Counted from the first letter of the stretch, positions 1 through 9,167 are shown. The stretch is DNA of 64,000 nucleotides from JAGAJR01 sp048463395 (GCA_048463395.1 DBFWPL010000004.1:20815-84814); one strand, 5' to 3'. Notes: a model not told the origin generated them from the sequence alone. Made by a program: numbers and translations.

Positions 1-1956
1 CATATTTCGACAATTTTCAAAATTTATCAGAGCACTAAAATTATGATTATCCTGAATATAAGCCTCAACAAGAGAATCCGGCATTCTCAAACGGGACAGA
101 TTACCTTTTACAAAACATAAATTCAGATATTTAATCTTATTATTTTTTTCAAAGACCAATTCACGATTTTGTCCTAAATTAACAACACTCAGCCCAATCT
201 GCTCCAAATTGGGAGCATCAAAATTAAGATCATTTATCTCTGATAAATCAGAATTACCCAAATCAATTCGTTTCAGTTTCTCAAACTCACTTAATACCAA
301 ACGAGGAAAATCAGAGAAAGTAACACCAGACAATGAAAGTTGCTCCAACTTTTTCAAATCATCAAAAAAATCCGGCTTATCAATAAGAACCTGAGCAAGA
401 CGAAGCGTCTTTAATTTTTTATATCGTGAAAAGTCAATATTCCTCACAATATCATCAGCACCTTCTCCAAAACTGACCTCATCAATATCTTCACTGAAAA
501 TAACACTCTCAATCCCTTTTAAAGACTGCAAAGACAAATCAACTGCAATGCCCTTACTCTTTTCAAGCGAAACATCCGTCAATGCCTCCGGAAGATGTAT
601 AATAAAGGCATCCTGAGGTTGAGCATCCGTTTTTATCTCATTTTTATCATCCCAGGATATTTTTGAAAAATCTAAAACTTTCATTCCCAAAAATTTAGCG
701 TCTTTCACTTCCAGTCTTTTCAGACGTTTTAATTGAGAGATTTTATTCAAAACCTCCTGATCAACTTCCCCTTTCAAGATTAAAGTTCCGACGGAAACAC
801 CGCCGATATTTTTAATTTTGCGAAAATCTTCGCCATACATCTCCAAAGTGTCAAAAACAATACTTTGCCGCTCAGAATCATAAACATCACAAAGTTTCCC
901 GTCTGCATTTCTGAAATAACCGATATTTTTCCAGTCTGAAATTTTAGAACCATCCACCCCCGCCAAACTCTGACACCCTAGCAAATCAGCCGCAAAATCC
1001 CTGGTTTCGTTAACATAACGAGAAACAACCATCCGGTCTTTTCTGCCTTTTATTTGCTTAATTTTTCCATCAGAAAAGTGAATGGTAACATGAGGCCTCC
1101 ATTCTCCGTCCGTCAAATCACGAAGCGAATAAAATTGAGAAGTTCCGTTTTTAAGCCCGCTGTCATAACTTCCGCCGCCGATACAATGTCCCATTCTCTT
1201 CCCTTCATAGTCCAAAGCCTCGGGAGTAAGCAGACGCACAATCTGTAATCCGCTTTCCGGATAAGTTTTAACCACACTGACGTCTTCTTTGCTTTTTTGT
1301 ACCAAAGCCATAGCATCAGGGTCGGCAACATCCTTTTCCCGCCAGCGGGAAAAATATTCATCTGCCTTCAAATATAAATCGTTCCAACGAGCTCCTCGGC
1401 TCAGCAGAGTTTTAAAATGCCCCGGTGTTTTAACCTTATGAGGATAACGCTCAATATAAGCGGCAACAAAATCACAAATATGCACGGCTTCCTGAAAAAA
1501 CACGGAATCTCTGAATTTTTCCGTATTTAAAATAAACGTGTCGGAAGAGAGTTTTCTGCTAACCAACTCTGCGGATAACGACAACTCCGAAGTCAGATAT
1601 TTTTGCAACAAATAAGAAGCACACACACAGCTTTTAACATCATTGCTCAACTTATTAAAACGGTCATTGTCAGTCAGAGCCTTGAGTTTAATTACTAATT
1701 CCTGCTTTTTCTTCTTAACCTCGGCAAATTTCAAACCGGCTGCTTTTTTATCCGAAACATTTCGCATTTCATTGCGAAGCTGCATAATTTCCTGCTGCAA
1801 AGAAGCTATAGCCGAACGCAGGTCAATACGTTCCTTATTGTCCTTAAACTTATTAGCCTCCGCCTCGTGAACATACTTGCTTGCAACTTCCCAAACCGAA
1901 CTTTCAAACAACTCACGAACCGCATAAATATATTCCAGATAATTGGCAATTATCAT
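1..1956 (-). CDS. PcfJ-like protein with leucine-rich C-terminal part (3' end outside window)
   Basis: The frame is open from an ATG at 1956 to the left edge, giving 652 residues with no stop, so the C-terminus is missing. An in-frame TGA lies just upstream and AAGAG precedes the ATG. Residues about 40-100 are charged and helical. Near residues 245-310 a stretch with MGHCIGG, FYSLRD, HVTIHF and QIKGRKD resembles the core of PcfJ-like proteins, known from conjugative and phage-like elements. After about residue 370 come irregular leucine-rich segments (for example LKRLKRLEVKD, LKKLEQLSLSG) spaced about 20-25 residues, like divergent leucine-rich repeats. The gene lies 80 bp downstream of the U32 peptidase on the same strand. 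The role is unknown; the PcfJ similarity is from memory of the motif. Confidence 0.6.
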   Translation of the reverse strand, partial: MIIANYLEYIYAVRELFESSVWEVASKYVHEAEANKFKDNKERIDLRSAIASLQQEIMQLRNEMRNVSDKKAAGLKFAEVKKKKQELVIKLKALTDNDRFNKLSNDVKSCVCASYLLQKYLTSELSLSAELVSRKLSSDTFILNTEKFRDSVFFQEAVHICDFVAAYIERYPHKVKTPGHFKTLLSRGARWNDLYLKADEYFSRWREKDVADPDAMALVQKSKEDVSVVKTYPESGLQIVRLLTPEALDYEGKRMGHCIGGGSYDSGLKNGTSQFYSLRDLTDGEWRPHVTIHFSDGKIKQIKGRKDRMVVSRYVNETRDFAADLLGCQSLAGVDGSKISDWKNIGYFRNADGKLCDVYDSERQSIVFDTLEMYGEDFRKIKNIGGVSVGTLILKGEVDQEVLNKISQLKRLKRLEVKDAKFLGMKVLDFSKISWDDKNEIKTDAQPQDAFIIHLPEALTDVSLEKSKGIAVDLSLQSLKGIESVIFSEDIDEVSFGEGADDIVRNIDFSRYKKLKTLRLAQVLIDKPDFFDDLKKLEQLSLSGVTFSDFPRLVLSEFEKLKRIDLGNSDLSEINDLNFDAPNLEQIGLSVVNLGQNRELVFEKNNKIKYLNLCFVKGNLSRLRMPDSLVEAYIQDNHNFSALINFENCRNM

Positions 1957-2036
1957 CCCGTAAATCTCTTGTTTTTGAAAATTACTCGGACAATATCATT
2001 ATTTGTCATATTTGTCAATATTTTCAACAAAAGCAA

Positions 2037-4304
2037 TCAGAAGATACCCACTCGCTCCAAATTAGCCTTCCGACACTTGTCAACATCTTGCCCCGCCCTG
2101 ACCTTTTGCCATATTTCCAATACTTTTTCCGGAGAATAATTTTTATAAACAAAGCTGACACGATAATAATCCGCTCCAATTCCGACAGTCTCTTTGGCAA
2201 AGCATAACGGTTCTTCGGCAAACATCATAGTCTGACAGTTTTTAGACAAAGCATGGTAAACTTTGCCTCCTCTTAACAATTCAATCCACTTCTCACCCCT
2301 CGGACAAACCTTGCACGGATTGGTGCGAATACAGGCAGCACTCGTAAACAACGGAACATCCTGATACACATCAAAACAAACCGGAAGAGAAGAAGTCTTC
2401 GCCAGTTTTTTCAGATTTTCCAACGTATCTTCCGGAGAAAGCATTACACGACAAGCCTTCATTTCCTTAGCCATCTGCACCGCCTGCGTATTCATCATAT
2501 AAAGAGAATAATCAAAACTCAAATCAATTCCGAACTCCGGCAAAACACTCAATGCCCAATAATTGGCAACCTCCCATTTTTTATAGCCTTTTGCCAGAAA
2601 ATCATTAATAACGCCCCTGAACTTTGCCGGATTTCTACAAACGGCAGGCAAAGCCAGACGCAGCTTATTCTTAGGCAGCGATTTCACATCTTCCGGACGG
2701 CTTTCCTCTGACAACAAATAAACAACCTCTGACACCTCGGACAAATCCAACAACAAAAGTGAAGCAGCCTTATCTGTTTTAATAATCCATTCCGCATTTT
2801 TCTTTTCCCTCGGAGTGTCTCCCTCCGGAAGATGAGAGATTTTTCCAGATACTTCGATTTTAGAATACAAATCTCGTCTCAACTCGTTCAAAACCGAAAC
2901 CGGAACAAAATACCCGTCCGCATTCTCCACATCCAGACAACGTAGTTCAAACGGCGTGTCTCCGGTTTTAGAAAAAGATTTCCACACTGCTTCGGTAATT
3001 TTTTCCGGATGTTCGGCTTTATCCCAATCTCCGGCAGTAAGAACACTGATGTCGCCGCAACAAGCCGTTATCTTATCGGACTCAATAATTACCCGAACGT
3101 CAACAGCTTGTCGTTGCTTAAATTCTCCGGATTTTGGTTTTTCATATTTATAAGCGGCCTTAACTTGGGTTGACGAAGCCAAATAAACATTTTGCCCTTT
3201 TTTCAAAAAAGGCGTCTTTGGCGGCAGAAAGACTTCCGTCTTTTCACCGGCTTGGGCTTCATAAACATTTTTACCGTTTACTCTCAAACCCTGAACGGAA
3301 AAACCAAACGGCTTTTCTTCCCCGTCCACATCAATTTGAATACCGTCATAACGGGATATTTTGTTCTTTGGCGTAAAAATAATTTTCTTCTTGTCAACCT
3401 GCTCGATTTTTCCGATTAACAATCCTCTATGTCCGACAAAATCCCTGTCAATAACATTCTTGTCCCGCCCTTTGAAATGAAATTCACACCAAGGCCTTGA
3501 GAAAATCTGCTTAATATTCTTTTCTCTGGAAACATCGGCACCCTTCCCGTCCAAAATCCGCCGATAATAATCCGTTACCGCCGCCACATACAACGCCGTC
3601 TTTTTCCGACCTTCAATTTTAAGAGAAGTAACCGGCATTTTCAAAACATCAGCTTGCAAAGCCATGTCTTTCATTGAAAAGAAATGCTTCTCTCCCTCAT
3701 TGCTCTTAAAACAAGAACGGCACGGATACAGACATTTACCACGGTTGGCACTTTTTCCACTTTCCACGGAAGAAAACATACATAAACCGCTGTAAGAATA
3801 ACACAACGCCCCGTGAATAAACGCCTCGGTTTCCAACCCCGGAATATTGGCGATTTCCTGTATTTCCGGCAAAGTCAGCTCTCGTGCCACCACCACTCTG
3901 GAAAAGCCAAGCTTCTGCAAAGTCAAAGCCCCTTCTTTGTTATGGACGGCCATCTGAGTACTGGCGTGCATTTCCAATTCCGGATACTGCTCGCGAACAA
4001 TACGGGCCACACCCAAATCCTGAATAATCACCGCATCAACCCGGCAACGGGAACAAATATCCAGTTGTTCAAGCAAAGCCGGAATCTCGTCTTCCTGAAC
4101 CAATGTGTTAACGGCCACAAAAACTTTTCTTCCCAAAGAATGAGCATAACCGACAAACTCATTCAGATTTTCTTCCGAAAAATTTGCGGCGGTCGCTCTG
4201 GCCGAAAACTTCTGCAATCCCAAATAAACAGCGTCCGCCCCGTAATAAAGGGCGGCATATCCCGCTTCAATATCTCCGGCCGGAGCCAAAAGTTCCTTTT
4301 CCAT
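2037..4304 (-). CDS. U32 family peptidase (YhbU/RlhA-like)
   Basis: This is a 755-residue protein of the U32 family, whose studied members include collagenase-like proteins and enzymes for rRNA/tRNA hydroxylation (RlhA, TrhP). The N-terminus has LLAPAGD and a TIM-barrel-like pattern. The family signature lies at residues 160-178 (E-A-F-I-H-G-A-L-C then S-G-L-C-M-F-S). Cysteines at 168, 175, 191, 195 and 198 fit the cluster seen in this family. A further cysteine group lies near the C-terminus (CIRTNPCKVC). The long region after residue 380 matches the size of forms carrying an extra C-terminal domain. RNA hydroxylation is more likely than proteolysis, but the substrate cannot be read from sequence. 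Confidence 0.85.
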   Translation of the reverse strand: MEKELLAPAGDIEAGYAALYYGADAVYLGLQKFSARATAANFSEENLNEFVGYAHSLGRKVFVAVNTLVQEDEIPALLEQLDICSRCRVDAVIIQDLGVARIVREQYPELEMHASTQMAVHNKEGALTLQKLGFSRVVVARELTLPEIQEIANIPGLETEAFIHGALCYSYSGLCMFSSVESGKSANRGKCLYPCRSCFKSNEGEKHFFSMKDMALQADVLKMPVTSLKIEGRKKTALYVAAVTDYYRRILDGKGADVSREKNIKQIFSRPWCEFHFKGRDKNVIDRDFVGHRGLLIGKIEQVDKKKIIFTPKNKISRYDGIQIDVDGEEKPFGFSVQGLRVNGKNVYEAQAGEKTEVFLPPKTPFLKKGQNVYLASSTQVKAAYKYEKPKSGEFKQRQAVDVRVIIESDKITACCGDISVLTAGDWDKAEHPEKITEAVWKSFSKTGDTPFELRCLDVENADGYFVPVSVLNELRRDLYSKIEVSGKISHLPEGDTPREKKNAEWIIKTDKAASLLLLDLSEVSEVVYLLSEESRPEDVKSLPKNKLRLALPAVCRNPAKFRGVINDFLAKGYKKWEVANYWALSVLPEFGIDLSFDYSLYMMNTQAVQMAKEMKACRVMLSPEDTLENLKKLAKTSSLPVCFDVYQDVPLFTSAACIRTNPCKVCPRGEKWIELLRGGKVYHALSKNCQTMMFAEEPLCFAKETVGIGADYYRVSFVYKNYSPEKVLEIWQKVRAGQDVDKCRKANLERVGIF

Positions 4305-4423
4305 ATCTTCTACTTTGCAATATTAAAAATCTGAGCGGAGTATATAATATAATCACTATTTTACAACCACCTTTTAAACTTTAATCTTGATTTATCGCCA
4401 AATTTCAACTACTCTTCAGGCAG

Positions 4424-4592
4424 GCGGTTTCTCGTAGAAAAGATACCGCTCAGGGCGTAGAAAACCCTTTTATATTACCAGTCGTTAGCATAACGACTTA
4501 AAATATTTATGCCGACTTCTGTCATGGACGGATGTCGGTGAATAAGGTCTTGGCCAAATAAGCCGAGCCGTTTGGTAATATACGGTTTTCTA
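4424..4592 (+). ncRNA. Candidate structured RNA or leader upstream of a lipoprotein gene
   Basis: The gap from 4305 to 4658 has no gene but folds strongly. A first hairpin pairs GCGGT (4424-4428) with ACCGC (4445-4449). A long closing stem pairs TAGAAAACC (4458-4466) with GGTTTTCTA (4584-4592) and, after a small internal loop, TATATTACCA (4471-4480) with TGGTAATATA (4573-4582). Inside are three hairpins: GTCGTTA/TAACGAC (4481-4497), CCGAC/GTCGG (4512-4538) and GGTCTTGGC/GCCGAGCC (4546-4569). A terminator follows eight bases later. It may be a free small RNA or an attenuator-type leader of the lipoprotein gene. I do not recognise a known class. Confidence 0.5.
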
Positions 4593-4599
4593 ACATCCG

Positions 4600-4628
4600 C
4601 CCGCCTCCTTTATGGCGGGTTTCTTTTT
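4600..4628 (+). terminator. Intrinsic terminator after the structured RNA
   Basis: CCCGCC (4600-4605) and GGCGGG (4614-4619) form a stem with an eight-base loop, followed by TTTCTTTTTT. It lies 31 bp before the lipoprotein start, so it ends the RNA or attenuates the gene. Confidence 0.8.
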
Positions 4629-4658
4629 TAGAACTAAAAACAAAGGATGTTTAATCGT

Positions 4659-5099
4659 ATGAAAAATCTTATGACTATTCTGTTGGCAGGAGCTGTTTTA
4701 TCTGCCTGCACATCTTTAACCCACCACGAACAACAAACTCTGAGAAGCTTAAAAGCCAAGGGCATAACCGTTGAAAAACCCGCCGGCAGTTGGGAGCGTC
4801 CGGCCAATCCTGCCGGTGCCGGAGCCTTAAATATTTTACCTGGATTTGGAAACTTTTACCTCGCCTCCGGAAACGCCGGCGACAGCAGCCATTATCTGTA
4901 TGGTTTCTTAAACCTTATCACTTGGCCGATTTCCGTAATATGGGGTATTCCGGAAGCCTCCGTTGACGCCAACCGCATTAACGAACGGGAACTGATTTAT
5001 TACTACACTTATGATGAAAGCGGACAAGAAGCCCTCCGTGAACAAGGCCTGAAACTTTCCGCCACCGGAAAACTGGAAAATCTCCCTTCAAAAAAATAA
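4659..5099 (+). CDS. Small outer-membrane-type lipoprotein, unknown function
   Basis: From the ATG at 4659 the product is 146 residues. It opens with MKN, a hydrophobic stretch and LSAC, a lipobox, so a lipid-anchored envelope protein is expected. An ATG at 4647 also exists but sits directly on AAGG, leaving no space for a ribosome site; 4659 is preferred. The mature part has a glycine/proline-rich hydrophobic centre (PGFGNFYLASG, LITWPISVIWGIPEA) and a tyrosine-rich patch (ELIYYYTYDE). I do not recognise a named family. It lies just after the structured RNA and terminator, which may control it. Confidence 0.75.
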   Translation: MKNLMTILLAGAVLSACTSLTHHEQQTLRSLKAKGITVEKPAGSWERPANPAGAGALNILPGFGNFYLASGNAGDSSHYLYGFLNLITWPISVIWGIPEASVDANRINERELIYYYTYDESGQEALREQGLKLSATGKLENLPSKK

Positions 5100-5152
5100 T
5101 CTCAAAAAAGGCTTTCTTCGGAAAGCCTTTTTTATCTTTGCTTCAAATAAAA
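5082..5152. repeat. 71-bp direct repeat, left copy
   Basis: Identical at 70 of 71 positions to 6567-6637; the one difference is T at 5100 against C at 6585. It contains the last codons and stop of the lipoprotein gene, the terminator and the last bases of the frame that ends the membrane gene at 6617. The two copies bracket the GNAT and truncated M20 genes. Confidence 0.9.
5104..5133. terminator. Bidirectional terminator, UUCG loop
   Basis: A perfect 13-bp stem (AAAAAAGGCTTTC with GAAAGCCTTTTTT) is closed by TTCG, with T-runs on both strands. It ends the lipoprotein gene from the left and the GNAT gene from the right. An exact copy is at 6589-6618. Confidence 0.9.
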
Positions 5153-5162
5153 ACAAATACGA

Positions 5163-5714
5163 TTAAGCTGGTACTTCAATCCAGTATCTAAGCATTTGCA
5201 CTCCTTTTCTTTCAGTTGGCGTATCTTGATACCCGCCCAAATGCTGCATAAACTTTTCAATCATATGTTTAGAGATAAGATTTTCTTCCTCACATATTAA
5301 CAATACTTGCCTTATTCCTTTCTCCGCTGATTTCTTTAAAATCAATTCCAAAGCTTTTTGGGCAACACCTTGATTTCTCATGCTCGGAATAACCATATAA
5401 CCTATATGTCCAATATACTTTTCCATAAAATCAGTCAAACAATGCCTTAAACATATTCTGCCTGCAAATTTCTCATCCTCAATTATCCAAAATTCAGTTG
5501 CAGGAACAAAACCATCAGGAAGATTGACACCGTTCATTGTATCAATCAGCGGCTTTACAATATAATCCTCAAAATTATTTTGAAGTTCATTCAAATCATA
5601 ATCAATATACTGCTGAACAGATGGCGACACGAAACCGGTCTGTTCCTTTAACTCTTTCACAGCTTCAATAAAAGTATTTTTATACATTACTGATGGAATA
5701 ACTAAATTAACCAT
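5163..5714 (-). CDS. GNAT family N-acetyltransferase
   Basis: The chosen start at 5714 follows AGAGGTGCAAAGAG and overlaps the end of the upstream M20 gene by eight bases; a longer frame to 5777 has no ribosome site. The product is about 183 residues. Residues WIIEDEKFAGRICLRH, IGYMVIPSMRNQGVAQKAL and the following helix match acetyl-CoA binding motif A (R/Q-x-x-G-x-A) of GNAT enzymes. The substrate is unknown. It is co-directional and translationally coupled to the M20 remnant, and both lie between the 71-bp repeats, so they probably arrived together. Confidence 0.8.
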   Translation of the reverse strand: MVNLVIPSVMYKNTFIEAVKELKEQTGFVSPSVQQYIDYDLNELQNNFEDYIVKPLIDTMNGVNLPDGFVPATEFWIIEDEKFAGRICLRHCLTDFMEKYIGHIGYMVIPSMRNQGVAQKALELILKKSAEKGIRQVLLICEEENLISKHMIEKFMQHLGGYQDTPTERKGVQMLRYWIEVPA

Positions 5715-6576
5715 CTCTTTGCACCTCTCTTCTATTCTGTAAATTAACATAATTAATATTCTCGAAAAAATGTTCAAAACGAACTAAATCATTTAATAAT
5801 ACAAACTCATTAGGCTTATGTGCACATAAAATATTACCAGGACCATATATTACAGTATTAATCCCCATACTCTGAAAATATCCAGCTTCACTACCATAAG
5901 TTACAGCATCCAAACTTCGACAGCTTGATGCTAGTTTTACCAATTTTACAAATTCACAATTTTCATTTGCATTCAAAGGTAATACATGGTTACGCTCCGT
6001 AACAATAATTTTACAATCTGGATGCTTTTTCTTCATTCGTCTTGTAACAAAATTTATATAAGTATATAGATTAGAAAAAAAATCATTAATATTTTCATTT
6101 GGAACATATCGACAACTTAAATCAAAATGAGATTTATCAGGAATCATTGAATCAGAAATACCGGCGTGAAAATTACTTATATTAAGAGCCGTTCTTGGAT
6201 ATTCAAAGCGTTCATCTATTTGATTTAAGCTTTTCTTTGCTAACTTTTGGGCATATTTATAAATTTGAAAGGTATAATATACCGCATCTACACCTTGATC
6301 CGGTATACTACCATGAGCTGGATACCCTGTAATATCTACAGAAATCCGCTTATTACCACGATGTGCAGAAACAGCCTTTAAAGAAGAAGGTTCCATCACA
6401 ACACATCCCTTTTGTTGAAGAGGAATAATATTATAAAAACTATGCTGCTTTAATTGGTTGATCGCCGTAAATACACCTTCCTCATCATGTGTTAAAATTA
6501 AATGAATAGGAGTATTTTTAGAAAAAAAATGCAACTTTTCAGCCTGTGAAAGAAAAACAGAAATAGCTCCCTTCAA
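5707..6576 (-). pseudogene. N-terminally truncated M20 peptidase (ArgE-like deacetylase)
   Basis: The frame of 289 residues starts at TTG 6576 inside the right-hand direct repeat, with MKGAISVFL, which is the middle of the conserved DMKG segment of ArgE/DapE/M20 enzymes. Full enzymes are about 370-390 residues. The first metal-binding H-x-D and the bridging Asp before MKG are missing. The remaining parts are present: THDEEG with the catalytic Glu pair, a dimerisation domain (HRGNKRISVDITGYPAHGS), and CAHKPNEF near the end. The truncation point coincides with the repeat boundary, so it looks cut by the event that made the repeats. It is probably inactive. Confidence 0.8.
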
Positions 6577-6637
6577 AAAAATAACCTCAAAAAAGGCTTT
6601 CTTCGGAAAGCCTTTTTTATCTTTGCTTCAAATAAAA
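6567..6637. repeat. 71-bp direct repeat, right copy (contains terminator 6589-6618)
   Basis: The second copy of the 5082-5152 repeat. It includes the UUCG-loop terminator and the last codons of the membrane gene ending at 6617. Its left end is the junction with the truncated M20 frame. Confidence 0.9.
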
Positions 6638-7054
6638 TTTGATAAAACTTGCATACGTCGCCCATAAAAGAGCAATAATCAATATTATGCCAAGCACAAA
6701 TGCAACTAATGTTAATAAATCAGCATATGGACTAACATACTCCTCACCGTGATATTGAGCCATTGCCTCGTTGTAACCATCAATTTCATTTAAAATATTG
6801 AAAAACACTAACTGCAAATACTTAACAAATCCCAAAGCATATAAATAATTTGAAATTTTCTGATATTTATTTTGAAACCTTTCCAAAAAAGAAAAAGACT
6901 TTTTAACTAATAGAACAAAAAATAATATTAAAAAAATAAAAAACAGACCAACATTTATAAGTTCTAAAATCTCATTATCAAAATACCCGATAAATAAGGA
7001 GATGATAAAATAAAAACCTGCCAATAAGAAAAACTGCTTACAAATATTTTTCAT
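6617..7054 (-). CDS. Small integral membrane protein, unknown
   Basis: The preferred start is ATG 7054, nine bases after GGGAG; upstream starts at 7063 and 7087 are possible. The product of 145 residues has about four hydrophobic segments: FFLLAGFYFIISLFIGYF, two adjoining segments around LINVGLFFIFLILFFVLLV, and LLTLVAFVLGIILIIALLW near the end. A polar, helical stretch lies between the second and last pairs. No family is recognised. The base composition is AT-rich. The last six codons lie inside the right-hand 71-bp repeat. Confidence 0.65.
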   Translation of the reverse strand: MKNICKQFFLLAGFYFIISLFIGYFDNEILELINVGLFFIFLILFFVLLVKKSFSFLERFQNKYQKISNYLYALGFVKYLQLVFFNILNEIDGYNEAMAQYHGEEYVSPYADLLTLVAFVLGIILIIALLWATYASFIKFYLKQR

Positions 7055-7097
7055 CTTAATCATCTCCCTAATTATCACAGCTAACAAATTAAAACAT

Positions 7098-7454
7098 TTA
7101 TTTTACTCTTTTGCAAGTTTCATCATATGTCACTTTTCCTCTAGCGACATATGCCCCGACTTTAGGGGCGTTTTTAATCATTTTTATTCCACCTGTAATT
7201 ACTGGATTTTTTGTATAATTGCTAACTTTTTTAACAACAACCTGTGTAATTCTAGACTTTACAACACTGTCTAAAACAGAATTTCCTGTAAACGCCTTAC
7301 CCTTAGTCATATATCCTAATTCTTTAAATTTGTTAGCAATCCCTTTTGTGGAGCAATCTCCTGCCCTTTTTAGTGAAGAATGTTTAGAACTTCTAAAATA
7401 AGAATTAACTTTCCTACCGTTTCTCACATGTGATTTTACTTTCACTACAGACAT
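7098..7454 (-). CDS. Small basic hypothetical protein
   Basis: The product is 118 residues, rich in Lys and Arg (MSVVKVKSHVRNGRKVNSYFRSSK at the start). It has no signal peptide or clear membrane segment. The N-terminal pattern V-K-S-H-x-R-N-G-x-x-V resembles short basic proteins seen in phage and mobile regions, but I cannot name a family. It lies 43 bp upstream of the small membrane gene on the same strand and just after the hydG terminators, so it likely belongs to the accessory block. Confidence 0.55.
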   Translation of the reverse strand: MSVVKVKSHVRNGRKVNSYFRSSKHSSLKRAGDCSTKGIANKFKELGYMTKGKAFTGNSVLDSVVKSRITQVVVKKVSNYTKNPVITGGIKMIKNAPKVGAYVARGKVTYDETCKRVK

Positions 7455-7492
7455 ATTAGTATCCTTTCATTCAATATATTAAAACAAAAAAA

Positions 7493-7560
7493 ACCGTTGG
7501 AATGAACCAACGGTCTAAATAAAAAAAACACTTGGGATGTGTATACACTAATCCCAAGTG
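7493..7560 (-). terminator. Two tandem terminators after hydG
   Basis: On the minus strand CACTTGGGAT/ATCCCAAGTG (7529-7560, 10-bp perfect stem) is followed by T8. Then ACCGTTGG/CCAACGGT (7493-7514) is followed by a further T-run. The pair separates hydG from the small genes below. Confidence 0.8.
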
Positions 7561-7637
7561 GCTTCTTATAATTTAACAAGAATATTTATAGTTAAAAGTG
7601 AATAATCTGTTTATTCACAACTATTATACACCTTACC

Positions 7638-9056
7638 TTAAAATCTGAAATCGCGTTTTCCGCCTTCAATTTCTTCCAGATTTTCACAAACAATGTTTCT
7701 GACCTTGTCTTTCGGAATATTGTTCAGTTCCGCTTTAATCAAAGCTTCACCCACCTTTTTTGTTTCCGGAGAAGCGTAATCCTCCAAATATTCCTTCAAA
7801 GTCATCAACGCATTCGGCAGGCAGCAGTTATGAATTTGTTTAGTCTTGCACAAAGCCATAAAACGGTCTCCTGTTCTGCCTTCCCGATAACAAGCCGTAC
7901 AAAAACTCGGAATATATCCCAACTCCATCAACCATTTAACCACTTCATCCAAAGTTCTGGTGTCGCTGACTTCAAACTGTTCGGACTTGTCGTCATCCTC
8001 TTCCGGTTTGACATACCCGCCGACACTGGTCTTGGAGCCACCACTGATTTGCGAAATTCCGTAGTGAATAACCTTTTCACGACAGGATTTGCTTTCACGA
8101 GTGGACATAATCATCCCCGTATAAGGCACGGCAATACGGATACAAGCCACCAACTTGGCAAACGTATCATCATCAATACCGTTATCAAACACCGACGGGT
8201 CAATATCATCGGCACGGCGGATTCTCGGAACCGAAATCGTGTGCGGTCCCACACCGTGAACAGCTTCCAAATGCTCCGCATGCATTAAAAGCCCTGCGAA
8301 CTCATAACGATAACGTTCCAACCCGAACAAAACGCCCAAACCGACATCATCAATCCCGCCTTCCATAGCTCTGTCCATTGCCTCGGTATGATAAGCGTAA
8401 TTATGTTTTGGACCTTTCGGATGCAGTTTTTCATAACTTTCTTTGTGATAAGTTTCCTGAAACAGAATATAAGTGCCGATACCGGCTTCTTTAAGCTTGC
8501 GATAGTTTTCGACCGTCGTTGCCGCAATATTGACATTCACACGGCGAATGGCACCGTTTTTGTGCTTAATGCCATAAATAGTCTTAATCGATTCCAATAT
8601 ATATTCTATCGGATTGTTTACCGGATCCTCGCCGGCTTCCAATGCCAGACGTTTATGCCCCATATCCTGCAAGGCAATCACTTCTTTGGCGATTTCCTCC
8701 TGTGTCAGCTTCTTGCGGGCGATGTGCTTGTTTTTAGCATGATACGGACAATAAACACATCCGTTTACACAATAGTTGGAAAGATACAACGGAGCAAACA
8801 TCACAATCCGGTTACCGTAAAAATCCTTCTTAATCTGCTCAGCCAAAGCAAAAATTTCTTCATTTTTTTCCGGAATATCGCAATCCAGAAGCAACAAAGC
8901 CTCCCTATGGGAAAGCCCTTTGCATTCTCTGGCTTTTTTAAGAACTTCATCAATTAATTCGGCATTGTTTTTATGCTCGTCGGCATATTTCAGTGAGTCT
9001 AATATTTCCTGATGAGAAATAAACTCTTCTGCTTTTAAGGATTTGGGATCATACAT
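7638..9056 (-). CDS. hydG: [FeFe]-hydrogenase maturase HydG (radical SAM tyrosine lyase)
   Basis: HydG splits tyrosine to supply the CO and CN ligands of the [FeFe]-hydrogenase H-cluster. The 472-residue length is typical. The radical SAM cluster motif CX3CX2C is at residues 96, 100 and 103 (CVNGCVYC). The C-terminal auxiliary cluster motif CX2CX22C is at 386, 389 and 412, which separates HydG from ThiH and NosL. Conserved family segments such as ISVPRIRRA are present. A TM1266-type gene lies 111 bp upstream in the same direction. HydE, HydF and the hydrogenase itself are not in the window. Confidence 0.95.
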   Translation of the reverse strand: MYDPKSLKAEEFISHQEILDSLKYADEHKNNAELIDEVLKKARECKGLSHREALLLLDCDIPEKNEEIFALAEQIKKDFYGNRIVMFAPLYLSNYCVNGCVYCPYHAKNKHIARKKLTQEEIAKEVIALQDMGHKRLALEAGEDPVNNPIEYILESIKTIYGIKHKNGAIRRVNVNIAATTVENYRKLKEAGIGTYILFQETYHKESYEKLHPKGPKHNYAYHTEAMDRAMEGGIDDVGLGVLFGLERYRYEFAGLLMHAEHLEAVHGVGPHTISVPRIRRADDIDPSVFDNGIDDDTFAKLVACIRIAVPYTGMIMSTRESKSCREKVIHYGISQISGGSKTSVGGYVKPEEDDDKSEQFEVSDTRTLDEVVKWLMELGYIPSFCTACYREGRTGDRFMALCKTKQIHNCCLPNALMTLKEYLEDYASPETKKVGEALIKAELNNIPKDKVRNIVCENLEEIEGGKRDFRF

Positions 9057-9167
9057 AACATTACTCTTTCTTATAGGTCAGATTTCTCTTCCCTGTCAGT
9101 TACAACAAAAATTTAACGCCAATATAATAAATTGGCGTTAGCTTTACAAGTAAAAAAGCAAAGTTTA

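Noticed and set aside
3813..4334. A 173-codon plus-strand frame opposite the U32 gene
   Set aside because: It is antisense to a clear U32 peptidase, with no supporting features.
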